DNA of 64,000 nucleotides from M3007 sp044347755 (GCA_044347755.1 JBIKUE010000001.1:69103-133102); one strand, 5' to 3'; numbered from the stretch's first letter, positions 1-8,640 are shown. Translations and numbers: made by a program. The notes: generated from the letters alone by a model not told the origin.

Positions 1-432
1 GGAATTTTGACCAAAACCAAGCTGTGCACCAGCCGACAGGTAGTGATCCGCCTGGCGCCTGCCTCCTGAAAGTTGTTTAAGGAAAGCTCCACCCAGTTGC
101 ACTTTATTTTGGGCAAATCTTGCTGTGCCGGCCTCATCATGCATGGCGCCAATGCCAAATGATGCGTAGTCATCGCCATAGCCTACTTGCAAACGGTGTT
201 CAAACGCAGCAGCATAGGTTCTGAAAGGAACTGGGGATATAATACTTCCCCACTGATCACGGTAGTTCACGGTGGCCCTCCATTTGCCATTAAATACGCC
301 ATTCAGCGCTGGATTCAGGTTCCATGGTGAGGCATAATATTGCGAAAAACGGGGGTCTTGTGCGTAGGTTTCGCCGGTAAATGCTGCCAGGAACAGGGCT
401 AAAAAGAGGATCGGTTGGGTTAATTGTTTCAT
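1..432 (-). CDS. PorP/SprF family type IX secretion system membrane protein (3' part beyond window)
   Basis: The reading frame starts at an ATG on the minus strand and runs off the left edge, giving the first 144 codons. A signal peptide (KQLTQPILFLALFLAAFTGE then AQ) is followed by the family hallmark QDPRFSQYYASPWNLNPAL and later alternating strands typical of an outer-membrane barrel. PorP/SprF proteins sit in the outer membrane of T9SS bacteria and are thought to help secrete or anchor cargo that carries type B C-terminal domains. Two such cargo genes occur in this window (5891-7912 and 44936-51241), but neither is adjacent. The gene is divergent from the glycosyltransferase at 527. The C-terminal half cannot be judged. 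Confidence 0.85.
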   Translation of the reverse strand, partial: MKQLTQPILFLALFLAAFTGETYAQDPRFSQYYASPWNLNPALNGVFNGKWRATVNYRDQWGSIISPVPFRTYAAAFEHRLQVGYGDDYASFGIGAMHDEAGTARFAQNKVQLGGAFLKQLSGGRRQADHYLSAGAQLGFGQNS

Positions 433-526
433 GATTAGTTGAGTCTAAATGGTTACAAATGATTTTCCAGCACAAATGTAGCAAACGAAATCCCTACCTT
501 GTGCCGCTTTTTTGAACAATAACATC

Positions 527-2728
527 ATGGCAAAATCTGGCAAGTCCAAATCCGTTACCACAGGTACGAACACACAAAAACCACTTGAACCTATCCATAA
601 CTGGCTGGAACGTCCACCCCTGCCTGCATCTAACCCTCTTTTACAAAAAGTATTTTGGGGTATTGCAGGTTTCGGGCTCCTCCTGTTGATTGTTTTATCA
701 CTCGGCTCTGGTATCAATGCCGACGATAAATTCCAGGTTGATTATTCCCAAAAACTGGTGAATTACTATGCCTCCTTTGGCAAGGATTCAACAGCATTAA
801 ATATTCCCGACGGCAATATGCACCTGTACGGTGGCTTTTTTGAAACCGTAACAGGATTTGCCAATAAGACACTCGGTTATCAACCCACTCAAATTGGCTA
901 TCATCATGTGCGCCATATGTCGAGTGCTATTTTGGGCTGGGTAGCTATACTTTGTTCAGCACTCTTGGCATCGTTGATTGCCGGTCAGCGGGCTGGTATC
1001 ATAACCTTCATCATCCTTTTGTTGTCGCCCCGCTTTGTTGGTGATTCACTCATGAACCCCAAGGATATACCCTTTGCGGCCGGGTACATTATGGCGCTGT
1101 ACAACATGGTTGCGGTGCTGAACCGTATGCCAAATCCGGGCAAGTGGAACCTGGCTGGTATTGCTGTGGGGCTGGGTATTGCATTAGGTACTCGTGCAGG
1201 TGGTTTGTTGTCTTTCGGTATGTTGGGAATGTTTGCCGGGCTGCATTTTTTGGCCCATAACGGTGGCCTAAAGGCATTTTCCAATGGAGCTGCTTTAAAA
1301 AAGTATGCTTTGGTGGTAATAGGAACTGCTCTGGCCGGCTATGTTTTTGCGATGCTGTTTTGGCCGTACGCCCTTCAGGCGCCCTTAAAAAACCCCTTTA
1401 CTGCATTATCCAAGTTCGCTGATTTGGAAGTGAAAATTCGGGTATTGTTCCAAGGGAACAATATGATGTCTGACAAAACGCCCTGGCATTATCCCCTTAC
1501 CTGGATCATTAATACTATTCCTCTGGCGAGTCTTTTAGGCATGGCTGGTTTTGTGGTGCTGTTGCAAAGATTGTTTAAACGCTACAATCCACTTTGGGTA
1601 GGATTAGTGTTGTTTGCAGCGGTATTCCCGGTGTTTTACGTGGTTTACAAGAATTCGGTTATCCATGATGGCTGGCGACACCTGACCTTTGCCTATCCGC
1701 CTATCGCCATTTGCGCGGGGTTGTTCTGGAATGAGCTGGCAGCATTTTTTTCGGGCAAAAAGCCAATGCAATGGGCCGTTTATGGCATAATGGGTCTGTT
1801 GTTGGCAGATGCCGGGTTATTCATTGCTGCCAACCCTTCTATGCCTTATGTTTATTTCAATCCTGTGGTTGGTGGTACTTCAGGTGCGTTTGGCAAGTAT
1901 GAAACGGACTATTGGGGTATCAGCACCCGGCAGGGAATTGAGTGGCTTGAAGAGCAGGGTATCTTACGCCCGGATATGCCGGAAGTGGTGGTTATTGCCA
2001 CTAACATGTATTATTCTACCAAACAGCTTTGCGCAAAATATGGGGATAAAGTAAAAGTAAAATACCTCAAGTGGGAACGACGCTATGATGATGCATGGGA
2101 TTACGGATTGTACCCTACACGTTTCCTGGATGGAAGCACCCTTCAAAAGGGCACTTGGCCTCCGGATAATGCAGTGCATATAGTGAAGGCCGGTGGCGCA
2201 CCAATTCTCGCCATTTTGAAGGATTCTGATCGCAATTGTGCATTGGGTATAGCGGCTGGAAAGTTAGGCGACTGGCCTACGGCTATTGAGCGGTTCAAGG
2301 CTGAGGTTGCCAAAGTGCCTGATAATGAAATTGCATGGGTTAACCTGGCACAAGCTTATTTGAATACCAGTCAACTGGAGGAATCCAAACAAGCTGCCGA
2401 AAAAGCGCTGGAAATTATGCCGGATGATGCACAATCCAATAACCTCATTGGATTGTACTGGCTCAATAAAAATGATGCCGGGAAAGCAAAAGCCCAATTT
2501 GAACTTTCTATCAAAAAAGAGGCTTCCAACCCGGGCGCCTGGTATTATCTGGCTTTGATTTCCCGCAGTCAGGGGGATGATCAAACAGCTCTGAGTAATT
2601 TGATGAAATGTATTCAAATCTCTCCAACGTTCAAACCAGCCTATGAATTGTCGGCTCAAATTTATGAGGCCATGGGTGATGGTGGCAATGCCCAACGATT
2701 CAGAGCAGCTATGAGCCAAATGAAGTAA
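527..2728 (+). CDS. GT-C type membrane glycosyltransferase with C-terminal TPR repeats
   Basis: A protein of about 733 residues. Roughly residues 40-455 hold many hydrophobic segments in the style of family 39/GT-C glycosyltransferases, which transfer sugars from lipid-phosphate donors on the outer face of the inner membrane. An acidic pair (NADDKFQ, near residues 66-67) lies in the first loop after TM1, where GT-C enzymes keep their catalytic acid. After the membrane part comes the segment YFNPVVGG...YETDYWG, known from proteins of this type, and the last 150 residues form about four TPR units (for example AIERFKAEVAKVPDNEIAW). I chose the ATG at 527; a TTG five codons upstream (512) is also in frame. 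Acceptor and donor are not predictable from sequence. Confidence 0.75.
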   Translation: MAKSGKSKSVTTGTNTQKPLEPIHNWLERPPLPASNPLLQKVFWGIAGFGLLLLIVLSLGSGINADDKFQVDYSQKLVNYYASFGKDSTALNIPDGNMHLYGGFFETVTGFANKTLGYQPTQIGYHHVRHMSSAILGWVAILCSALLASLIAGQRAGIITFIILLLSPRFVGDSLMNPKDIPFAAGYIMALYNMVAVLNRMPNPGKWNLAGIAVGLGIALGTRAGGLLSFGMLGMFAGLHFLAHNGGLKAFSNGAALKKYALVVIGTALAGYVFAMLFWPYALQAPLKNPFTALSKFADLEVKIRVLFQGNNMMSDKTPWHYPLTWIINTIPLASLLGMAGFVVLLQRLFKRYNPLWVGLVLFAAVFPVFYVVYKNSVIHDGWRHLTFAYPPIAICAGLFWNELAAFFSGKKPMQWAVYGIMGLLLADAGLFIAANPSMPYVYFNPVVGGTSGAFGKYETDYWGISTRQGIEWLEEQGILRPDMPEVVVIATNMYYSTKQLCAKYGDKVKVKYLKWERRYDDAWDYGLYPTRFLDGSTLQKGTWPPDNAVHIVKAGGAPILAILKDSDRNCALGIAAGKLGDWPTAIERFKAEVAKVPDNEIAWVNLAQAYLNTSQLEESKQAAEKALEIMPDDAQSNNLIGLYWLNKNDAGKAKAQFELSIKKEASNPGAWYYLALISRSQGDDQTALSNLMKCIQISPTFKPAYELSAQIYEAMGDGGNAQRFRAAMSQMK

Positions 2729-2731
2729 TGC

Positions 2732-2763
2732 TTTGGAAATCAATCCCTAATTGACTATTTTTG
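2732..2763 (+). promoter_or_regulatory. Bacteroidota-type promoter for the EAD11-like gene
   Basis: TTTG at 2732-2735 and TATTTTTG at 2756-2763, separated by 20 nt, match the Bacteroidota -33/-7 consensus (TTTG, about 20 nt, TAnnTTTG). The ATG of the next gene follows 19 nt later. Confidence 0.6.
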
Positions 2764-2782
2764 CAAACAAAACCGGTAACCT

Positions 2783-3640
2783 ATGGTCCAAAATAAGCAT
2801 GATATCATCCGGCAAGTCCAGCAGGGCAAAGTAAAAACGGCTCTGGAGGGTATTGTTAATTTATCAGGCCTTGCGCGTGATAAAGAGATTCAACAGCGCT
2901 GTTTGATCCTTCAAAGTCAATTGTCGCAGCTGGAATCCAACTTTGGTATGGGTACGTTTGACCAGAAAACATACCAGTTAGAGCAAAATCGAATTACTCA
3001 GGCTGCGCTGGATCTGGTGTATATGTTGCCTGATGTTGTAGCTGCCCCTCCGCAATATCAGGCTCAGGGAACTGCTTATAACCAGTCAACACCCTCAAGC
3101 TCCGGCTGGAAAACCTGGGGAATTATGCTTACGGGAGCGGTAGGGTTAATGGTGGTTTTACTCATGATAAGTCAGATGATGAACATGGACCAGGGCAATT
3201 CCGTAACTAGTCAGCCAGGCAGCGCTCCAGTAAATACACTTGCTCAACAAAATCAACCTACCACACAATCTTCTTCCGCGCCCCTGACGGTCTCCAAAAT
3301 AGCAGAACCTGAAGCAGTAAATCCGCATGACAAGTTTGTTGGAAGCTGGTCCGGAAGTATGTCCATTGCAGGTATGGTATTGGGTGGATTGAATATCAAC
3401 CTTCGACCCGGAAACCGGTATACCTCAGCAGCAATTGATCCGTCCAGTGGGGCGCACCTGGCATCCGATGCAGGCTCCTGGTCTATTTCTGAAAACGGTT
3501 TTTTGGTACTTCAATCAGACCTTGGCAATAAAGAGGTATACAGTGTTCATTGGAATAGTGCAGGACAATTCAATGCCACTTTTGTAGATGGAACCAACGC
3601 TGAATTGGCAGGACTGACTGTTTCTTTTTCAAAACTCTGA
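2783..3640 (+). CDS. Membrane protein with N-terminal effector-associated (EAD11-like) domain
   Basis: 285 residues in three parts. Residues 1-85 are helical and match the pattern of effector-associated domain 11 as I know it: an I..GK...AL..L..L opening, a middle helix rich in L and Q (LILQSQLSQLES), a G, and an ending of the type NRIxxAxLxL. EADs are small death-like adaptor domains known from bacterial conflict and signalling proteins, where two proteins carrying the same EAD pair up. Residues 111-133 are one clear transmembrane helix. A Ser/Gln-rich linker leads to residues 185-285, a beta-rich domain (GSWSGSMSIAG, then GSWSISENGFLVLQ) resembling small lipocalin-like barrels, which topology would put outside the cytoplasm. 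It has its own promoter. No other EAD protein is visible in the window. Function unknown. Confidence 0.7.
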   Translation: MVQNKHDIIRQVQQGKVKTALEGIVNLSGLARDKEIQQRCLILQSQLSQLESNFGMGTFDQKTYQLEQNRITQAALDLVYMLPDVVAAPPQYQAQGTAYNQSTPSSSGWKTWGIMLTGAVGLMVVLLMISQMMNMDQGNSVTSQPGSAPVNTLAQQNQPTTQSSSAPLTVSKIAEPEAVNPHDKFVGSWSGSMSIAGMVLGGLNINLRPGNRYTSAAIDPSSGAHLASDAGSWSISENGFLVLQSDLGNKEVYSVHWNSAGQFNATFVDGTNAELAGLTVSFSKL

Positions 3641-3723
3641 CTGTCTGCAAAAATTTGTAGTCTGGCCCAACATTCGCCCCAACCATTACGTTTTAAGAGA
3701 AAAGGTTAAACACCAGTTTGTAT

Positions 3724-4119
3724 ATGAAAAAATCTCACCTGATTGCCATTTTAGTAGTGGCAGTTGCCATAGCGATCCTGATTAGTGCAAGTAAGGACGT
3801 AACTACTTATGCCAATTTTGCACAGGCCTCCAAAACAGAAGATAAAGTGAAGCTCGTTGGACAATTGGTTAAAGAACGTCCTGTGGAATATGATCCCGAA
3901 AAGGATCCAAATTTTCTGGCTTTTTATCTGAAAGATGATGCGGGAGAAGTACGCAGAGTAGAACTCAAAGCTGCCAAGCCGCAAGACTTTGAACGTTCTG
4001 AGTCTATTGTACTTACCGGGCAAATGAGCGGCGATGTTTTTGCCGCCTCTGATATGTTGCTCAAGTGTCCTTCCAAGTATAAGGATCAGGAGATCTACGT
4101 ACGCGAAAAACAAGGTTGA
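3724..4119 (+). CDS. ccmE: Cytochrome c maturation protein CcmE (CxxxY variant)
   Basis: A 131-residue protein with an N-terminal membrane anchor (residues 5-21) and a small OB-fold domain of CcmE type (VKLVGQLVKE, FYLKDDAGE, VLTGQMSGDVFAASDMLLKCPSKY). CcmE is the periplasmic haem chaperone that carries haem covalently to the cytochrome c synthase. In classical proteins haem attaches to the His of HxxxY; here the position is Cys115 in CPSKY with Tyr119, the known CxxxY variant. The ATG at 3724 puts the anchor right at the N terminus; an in-frame TTG lies two codons upstream. No other ccm gene is next to it. A hairpin follows the stop. Confidence 0.85.
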   Translation: MKKSHLIAILVVAVAIAILISASKDVTTYANFAQASKTEDKVKLVGQLVKERPVEYDPEKDPNFLAFYLKDDAGEVRRVELKAAKPQDFERSESIVLTGQMSGDVFAASDMLLKCPSKYKDQEIYVREKQG

Positions 4120-4120
4120 A

Positions 4121-4192
4121 GAGATAGGAGTTATGAGAGATGAGTTATGACATCTCCCATCTCTCATAACTTATCTCTCATAACTCATACCT
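4121..4192. repeat. Imperfect inverted repeat built of TCATAACTC-type units
   Basis: Left arm 4121-4150 and right arm 4161-4192 pair with few mismatches, giving a stem of roughly 30 bp with a 10-nt loop. The arms are made of short repeated words (GAGTTATGAGAGAT and its complement). Related words occur at 11217-11254. It lies between ccmE and the flippase gene, so it could also act as a transcript terminator or processing site. Confidence 0.75.
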
Positions 4193-4195
4193 CAC

Positions 4196-5683
4196 ATGGG
4201 CGTTATCCGGAGGCAAAGTCTAAAGCATAGTGCGGTCAATCTGGTTGGATTGGGTGTGGGTGGATTTAGTACATTTTTTATCTATCCCTATGCGTTGGAG
4301 GCTTATGGATTAGCCCAGGTGCTGTTGTCGGTTGGCATGATTGGCTTACCAGTGCTTTCGCTTGGCGCCAATACGGTTGCCATTCGTTTTTTTCCTAAAT
4401 TTCAGGATAAATCCAGCGGACATCATGGATTTTTGCCCTTGTTGATGTTATTGTGCGGCTTGGGCTGTGCCACGGCCGGTGTGCTTGCGTGGACATTCTG
4501 GGAGCCGTTTGCAGCAATGTTGGAGTCCAAATCTCCCTTATTGCGGGATTACTTATGGATGAGTTTTCCGCTGGCTTTTTGTTACATCACCAGCAGCGTG
4601 TTGGCAGTATACTCGTCCAATTTCAAACGTATTGTGGTCCCCTCACTCTTGCTGGATTTTTCCCAGAAGATAGCATTGCCTATATTGCTTATTGGTGTTT
4701 GGCAGGAATGGATCTCTTTATCGGGGGCCATGTGGGGGCTTTTGCTTCATGCGTTCCTGGTAACTGCCGGACTGATATTTTATCTGAATCGTATAGGCGA
4801 ATGGCATTGGAAACCAGATTGGACTTTCCTGCATCCTGATTTGCGCAAGGAGTTGATACAGTTCATTGGCTTTGGTGCTTTTGGTGGTTTTGCGCTGCTC
4901 GTGGCGGCAAAATCAGATTTGTTTATGGTTGGTTCCCTTCAGGCAGTGAAAGCAGCGGGTGTTTACGCCATTGCTGCCTATTTGGCCACCGTGATCGAAA
5001 TTCCAACCAAAAGCCTGTACGCTGCAAGTGCTTCTTCAGTAGCGCAATATCTGTCTGAAGATAACCGGACAGCCCTGGAAAAATTATATAAAAGCGTATC
5101 CATCAATCTATTGGTGGCCGGATTGCTGCTCTTTGGCAGTATCTGGATTTCGATTGACAGCCTTTTTGCCTTATTGCCCAATGGAAGCGAATTGTCAGAA
5201 GGTAAATGGGTGTTTCTCTTTATTGGGTTGGCCAGAGTGATAGAAATGGGGACAGGCCTGAATAATTATATGGTCTATTATTCACAGTACTATAGGTACT
5301 CACTGGTATCGTTGGGCATTTTGGCCGCAACCAATATTCTCCTGAGCCTTTGGCTCATTCCAAAACTTGGGATGACTGGTGCGGCGTTGGCTACCATGAT
5401 CAGCATTACGGGCTACAATATGATCAGCATTGGCCTGGTTTGGTTAAAATTTGGCCTGCAACCTTTCACGGAAAACACCTGGAAAACCGTTGTGCTGGCT
5501 TTGGCAGCCTTCTTTTTCGCCAACTTGATTCCAGTATCCGGTTTTGAATTGGCTGATCTTTTTCTGCGATCCGGATTTTATGTCCTGATATTTGGTGTGT
5601 TAGCCTTGCGATTCCGCATGTCGGAGGATTTGAATGGATTACACGGATTAGTGAAAGAGAAACTTAAGAAGCGGAAAAAATGA
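4196..5683 (+). CDS. Wzx/MATE-like polysaccharide flippase
   Basis: 495 residues with about 12-14 predicted membrane helices, starting with VNLVGLGVGGFSTFFIYPYAL, the usual first helix of the MVF/polysaccharide-synthesis flippase group. Conserved features include the internal ALATMISITGYNMISIGLVWL and a basic C-terminal tail (KEKLKKRKK). Members move undecaprenyl-linked oligosaccharides across the inner membrane. No other polysaccharide genes are adjacent except the GT-C enzyme three genes upstream, so the substrate is unknown. The ATG at 4196 follows directly after the palindromic element. Confidence 0.85.
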   Translation: MGVIRRQSLKHSAVNLVGLGVGGFSTFFIYPYALEAYGLAQVLLSVGMIGLPVLSLGANTVAIRFFPKFQDKSSGHHGFLPLLMLLCGLGCATAGVLAWTFWEPFAAMLESKSPLLRDYLWMSFPLAFCYITSSVLAVYSSNFKRIVVPSLLLDFSQKIALPILLIGVWQEWISLSGAMWGLLLHAFLVTAGLIFYLNRIGEWHWKPDWTFLHPDLRKELIQFIGFGAFGGFALLVAAKSDLFMVGSLQAVKAAGVYAIAAYLATVIEIPTKSLYAASASSVAQYLSEDNRTALEKLYKSVSINLLVAGLLLFGSIWISIDSLFALLPNGSELSEGKWVFLFIGLARVIEMGTGLNNYMVYYSQYYRYSLVSLGILAATNILLSLWLIPKLGMTGAALATMISITGYNMISIGLVWLKFGLQPFTENTWKTVVLALAAFFFANLIPVSGFELADLFLRSGFYVLIFGVLALRFRMSEDLNGLHGLVKEKLKKRKK

Positions 5684-5743
5684 GGCAGATGGGGCTCTTT
5701 GGATTAAATGGAAGAGTAGTTATTTCATAATCCACCAAAAAAG

Positions 5744-5807
5744 GAACCACAAAGTCACAGAGGACACAAAGTATATTGCTTTTGTGTCCTCTGTGACTTT
5801 GTGGTTC
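5744..5807. repeat. Perfect 27-bp inverted repeat, 10-nt loop
   Basis: Arms 5744-5770 and 5781-5807 are exact reverse complements (arm begins GAACCACAAAGTCACAGAGG). The loop is 5771-5780. It lies between the convergent ends of the flippase gene and the 5891-7912 gene. From memory, similar words built on CACAAAG/CACAGAG are found as dispersed palindromic elements in Bacteroidota genomes; only one copy is in this window. It may serve as a bidirectional terminator, though no T tract follows directly. Confidence 0.85.
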
Positions 5808-5828
5808 AATCAACTATAGTATAAAACG

Positions 5829-5867
5829 AACATGAGCCACCCCCCCCAAATGGGAATGACTCATGTT
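5829..5867 (-). terminator. Hairpin after the 5891-7912 gene, similar to that at 23876
   Basis: Imperfect stem: CATGAG at 5831-5836 pairs with CTCATG at 5860-5865, with inner C/G pairing across a C8 run. On the minus strand it is followed by GTTTTAT. A closely similar hairpin with the same outer stem and the same tail stands at 23876-23914, also just after a minus-strand gene. Confidence 0.6.
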
Positions 5868-5890
5868 TATGAATTGGTTTATCTGTGAAG

Positions 5891-7912
5891 TTACCTCAGC
5901 AACGTCACATCGCCTTTTTCTATTTTTTCCTGGCCATCCACCAGTTTAACCCGCATGCGGTAAACATATACATCTGATGGCGCCGGATTACCATTAATGG
6001 TGCCGTCCCAAGTGTTAGAGCCTTCTACGAGAGAGTCAAATATCTTTTCTCCCCATCGCGACCAAATTTCCATTTGTTGCAAGGTGTGGCCCACCAGAAC
6101 AGGCCCAAAGGTGTCGTTAGAGCCATCGCCGTTTGGCGTGAAGGCATTCGGGCGTTCAAAACGAGGAAGTTTAACTGTAATAGTAACGGAACTGGTAGAA
6201 ATGCAACCATAGTTAGTTACCGTAATCTGGTAGGTGGTTGTGGAGTCGGGCGATAAAGCCTGAACAGGCCCGGTGAGGATATTGCCGGCTTCGTCGGTCC
6301 AGGTAATTGTCAGAGAATCTGTAGGGTTGGCCACGACACCTAAACTGATGGTTTCGCCCTGTTGAATGGTGGTATCTTTTGGGAAGGTAGCAGTCACATC
6401 CCAAGGGGTTGTTACCTGGAAGGAAACGCTGTCTTTACAGCCATTTGCATCTTCAACAATTATGTAGTAGGTGCCTGAAGAGTCAATATCTGCAGGGTTG
6501 GTATTGGCGCCGTTGCTCCAGCTGTAGCTGATGGGTTCCAGGGCATTTGAAGTGCTTGCCTGGGCTTCGGCCGGTGTTGGCGGATTGCCCGGACATCCGG
6601 GGTTAACACTCACTTCAGCTTCCATGGTGCAGCAGAATTCAACCAACACAAATGCCGTATCCAGCCCCACACAGCCTGCATCGGTAATGACCGTAAGGAA
6701 AATGCTTTTTGGTCCGGTAGTGGTGTATTGTATTGTATGCGGCCCGGCGCCTGCAATGGTATCTGGTTGGGCTCCTGCGCCGAAATCCCACTGCCAGCTA
6801 ACGATTTCTCCTTCAGAGGTAAAGGATGAGTCTGTTACGGTCAACTCTTCGCCAAGGCATATTTTTTTGTCGGGTTCATCCGTAGAGAAATTGGCAGTAG
6901 CGGCTCCTTTGAACAGCGCATCGCCTCCCCATTCCAGTGTGAATCCATTACCTACAGACGTGAAGTTGTTGATTACCAATGCGTATGTTGCACCTGGTAC
7001 CAGGGTAAGGAATCGGAGGAAGTTATCCTGCCCTGGGGCACAACCTGCCGGCTGGTTAAGGTCAGTAGCGATGGAGTTCAAACCTGTTGGACCCATGCAA
7101 GGGCTGCTGGCATCGAAATCGCCGGCGGCCATACAACGTTCTGAAATTTTGCCGGTACAATTGCCAGGGCCGTTGGGCAGGCGGTACAGGATAAAGTCAA
7201 TGTCATCGTTGGGCTCGTTTGGCGTAATGGTAAATTCGAGTTTGCCGTTGTTGGCAGCGGTGAATACATACCAGGCTGAGCGGGTTTCAATGTTTGTAAA
7301 GCCTGTCAGGCAAGGCGCTCCCTCCATTTCCAGATTGTCCAACCCTGCATTAAACACAGATTCCACCTCAATAGGGTCTTTACTGCACACAAACGTTGCC
7401 GTCGGACAGTCGCCTGCTACCACATTGATGACCTCTTTGTTTTCTACACATAGTTCAAATACACCTGGCAGCACACCGTCTACCCGAATAAAGTATTGTT
7501 GGCCCACCACTAAATCGGCGGCAAACAAGGGCAGATTGTTGGAAAAATTTTGGTCGAAAGCGCAGGCTAATTCAGTCAGATTATTACAGTCTCCGCTATA
7601 AAGAGCAATCTGTGGCCCGAACATGGTGCCAAAAGGATTGGAGGGCGTTTGCCCGCGTACAATGACGGCTACATCCGGAGCTACCGCTGTGAATGTATAC
7701 CATACATCTGTACTTACGCTGGAAAAGCAACTTGGAAAGGGCTGCGGACTCTGACTGGCAAAAGTGTTGTCTTCCCCGGGCTGATCGGTGCAAAAATCCG
7801 TGGGGTCACTGATGACGGTAGCGCCGCTACATTCATCATTAGCTTGTGCATAGGAGGCTGCAGAGCAGACCATAAAACCCAAAAAAGCAAGTAATTGGAA
7901 AGGTCGAGTCAT
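5891..7912 (-). CDS. Secreted PKD-domain protein with T9SS type B sorting domain
   Basis: About 673 residues from the ATG at 7912, chosen because it starts a clean signal peptide (MTRPFQLLAFLGFMVCSAAS, cut near AQA). Two Cys-containing beta domains follow (ANDECSGATVI..., GDCPTATFVCSKDPIEV...), then a PKD domain (SWQWDFGAGA), a second Ig-like repeat (ISYSWSNGANT), and a C-terminal domain starting FERPNAFTPNGDGSNDTFGP and containing WSRWGEKIFDS, the signature of gliding-motility-associated/type B T9SS sorting domains. The protein should be exported across the outer membrane by T9SS and attached to the surface or released. No catalytic motif was seen; an adhesin or structural role is inferred. 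Confidence 0.85.
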   Translation of the reverse strand: MTRPFQLLAFLGFMVCSAASYAQANDECSGATVISDPTDFCTDQPGEDNTFASQSPQPFPSCFSSVSTDVWYTFTAVAPDVAVIVRGQTPSNPFGTMFGPQIALYSGDCNNLTELACAFDQNFSNNLPLFAADLVVGQQYFIRVDGVLPGVFELCVENKEVINVVAGDCPTATFVCSKDPIEVESVFNAGLDNLEMEGAPCLTGFTNIETRSAWYVFTAANNGKLEFTITPNEPNDDIDFILYRLPNGPGNCTGKISERCMAAGDFDASSPCMGPTGLNSIATDLNQPAGCAPGQDNFLRFLTLVPGATYALVINNFTSVGNGFTLEWGGDALFKGAATANFSTDEPDKKICLGEELTVTDSSFTSEGEIVSWQWDFGAGAQPDTIAGAGPHTIQYTTTGPKSIFLTVITDAGCVGLDTAFVLVEFCCTMEAEVSVNPGCPGNPPTPAEAQASTSNALEPISYSWSNGANTNPADIDSSGTYYIIVEDANGCKDSVSFQVTTPWDVTATFPKDTTIQQGETISLGVVANPTDSLTITWTDEAGNILTGPVQALSPDSTTTYQITVTNYGCISTSSVTITVKLPRFERPNAFTPNGDGSNDTFGPVLVGHTLQQMEIWSRWGEKIFDSLVEGSNTWDGTINGNPAPSDVYVYRMRVKLVDGQEKIEKGDVTLLR

Positions 7913-8011
7913 TTGTATGGATATTTGTCTTTGCGAAAAGTACGGCAAATGTGGGAAAAGTTTGTGTTTGGTTGTTTCCTTTATTGTCATTCCGGAATCA
8001 AAAAAATCGAA

Positions 8012-8623
8012 ATGCTTATTTTAGCAGCGGGTTTCGTTCTAAGTTTAATGGGTTCATTGCCCCCTGGACTCATCAGTTTGACGGTTTCACAGACCTCCAT
8101 ACAACGGGGTTTGGCGGCAGCGTGGGCAGTTGCGGCAGGCGCTTCTTTTGCAGAATTTTTCCAGGCATGGATCGCTGTCGTATTTACCGATTGGTTTTTG
8201 AGTCACCCGGTAGCCGAGCGTGGTTTCCAATGGGCTGCTTTGCCAGTATTTTTGGTATTAGGCATCCATCTGTTGTTCTTTGCCAAACCACCGACGTTAA
8301 AAAACAAGGAAATTTTACCGTCTTTAAGCAACCAGTTTAGAAAAGGGATACTCATTAGTGTCTTCAATTTATTGGCTATACCGTATTGGTTTGTGTATTG
8401 CGGATGGCTGCGCGTGGAAGGGTATTGGCAGGAGGGTATCGGTTACACCTTGATTTTTTCGTTAGGGGTTTCGTTGGGTACTTTTGCTGCCCTTGGCCTG
8501 TATGCCTGGCTTGGACAAGCCATCCTGAAACGCTCATCTTCTGTAGCTAAATATGCAAACCGTATCATAGGTTTGTTGTTTTTGGGATTGGGCTTGAAGG
8601 TGATGTGGAGCTTAATACGATGA
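8012..8623 (+). CDS. LysE/RhtB-family exporter
   Basis: 203 residues, about six hydrophobic segments. The start MLILAAGFVLSLMGSLPPGL contains the LysE-family signature (G..PPG) where amino-acid exporters have GPG. Members export amino acids or related small molecules from the cytoplasm. The start at 8012 was chosen because it opens on the first membrane helix; the frame is open back to 7895, which would overlap the divergent 5891-7912 gene. batB follows 17 nt downstream, possibly in the same unit but with a promoter-like box in between. Substrate unknown. Confidence 0.75.
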   Translation: MLILAAGFVLSLMGSLPPGLISLTVSQTSIQRGLAAAWAVAAGASFAEFFQAWIAVVFTDWFLSHPVAERGFQWAALPVFLVLGIHLLFFAKPPTLKNKEILPSLSNQFRKGILISVFNLLAIPYWFVYCGWLRVEGYWQEGIGYTLIFSLGVSLGTFAALGLYAWLGQAILKRSSSVAKYANRIIGLLFLGLGLKVMWSLIR

Positions 8624-8628
8624 TTGTC

Positions 8629-8636
8629 TAATTTTG
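8629..8636 (+). promoter_or_regulatory. TAATTTTG -7 box four nt before the batB ATG
   Basis: The box matches TAnnTTTG and ends four nt before the ATG at 8641. No clear -33 TTTG at the right spacing is visible. If used, transcription would start at or near the start codon. Confidence 0.4.
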
Positions 8637-8640
8637 CCCT

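Noticed and set aside
6531..7601. Long plus-strand open frame (356 codons)
   Set aside because: It lies wholly opposite the T9SS type B protein gene, which has a signal peptide and recognised domains. The antisense product is Ser/Pro-rich without family features.
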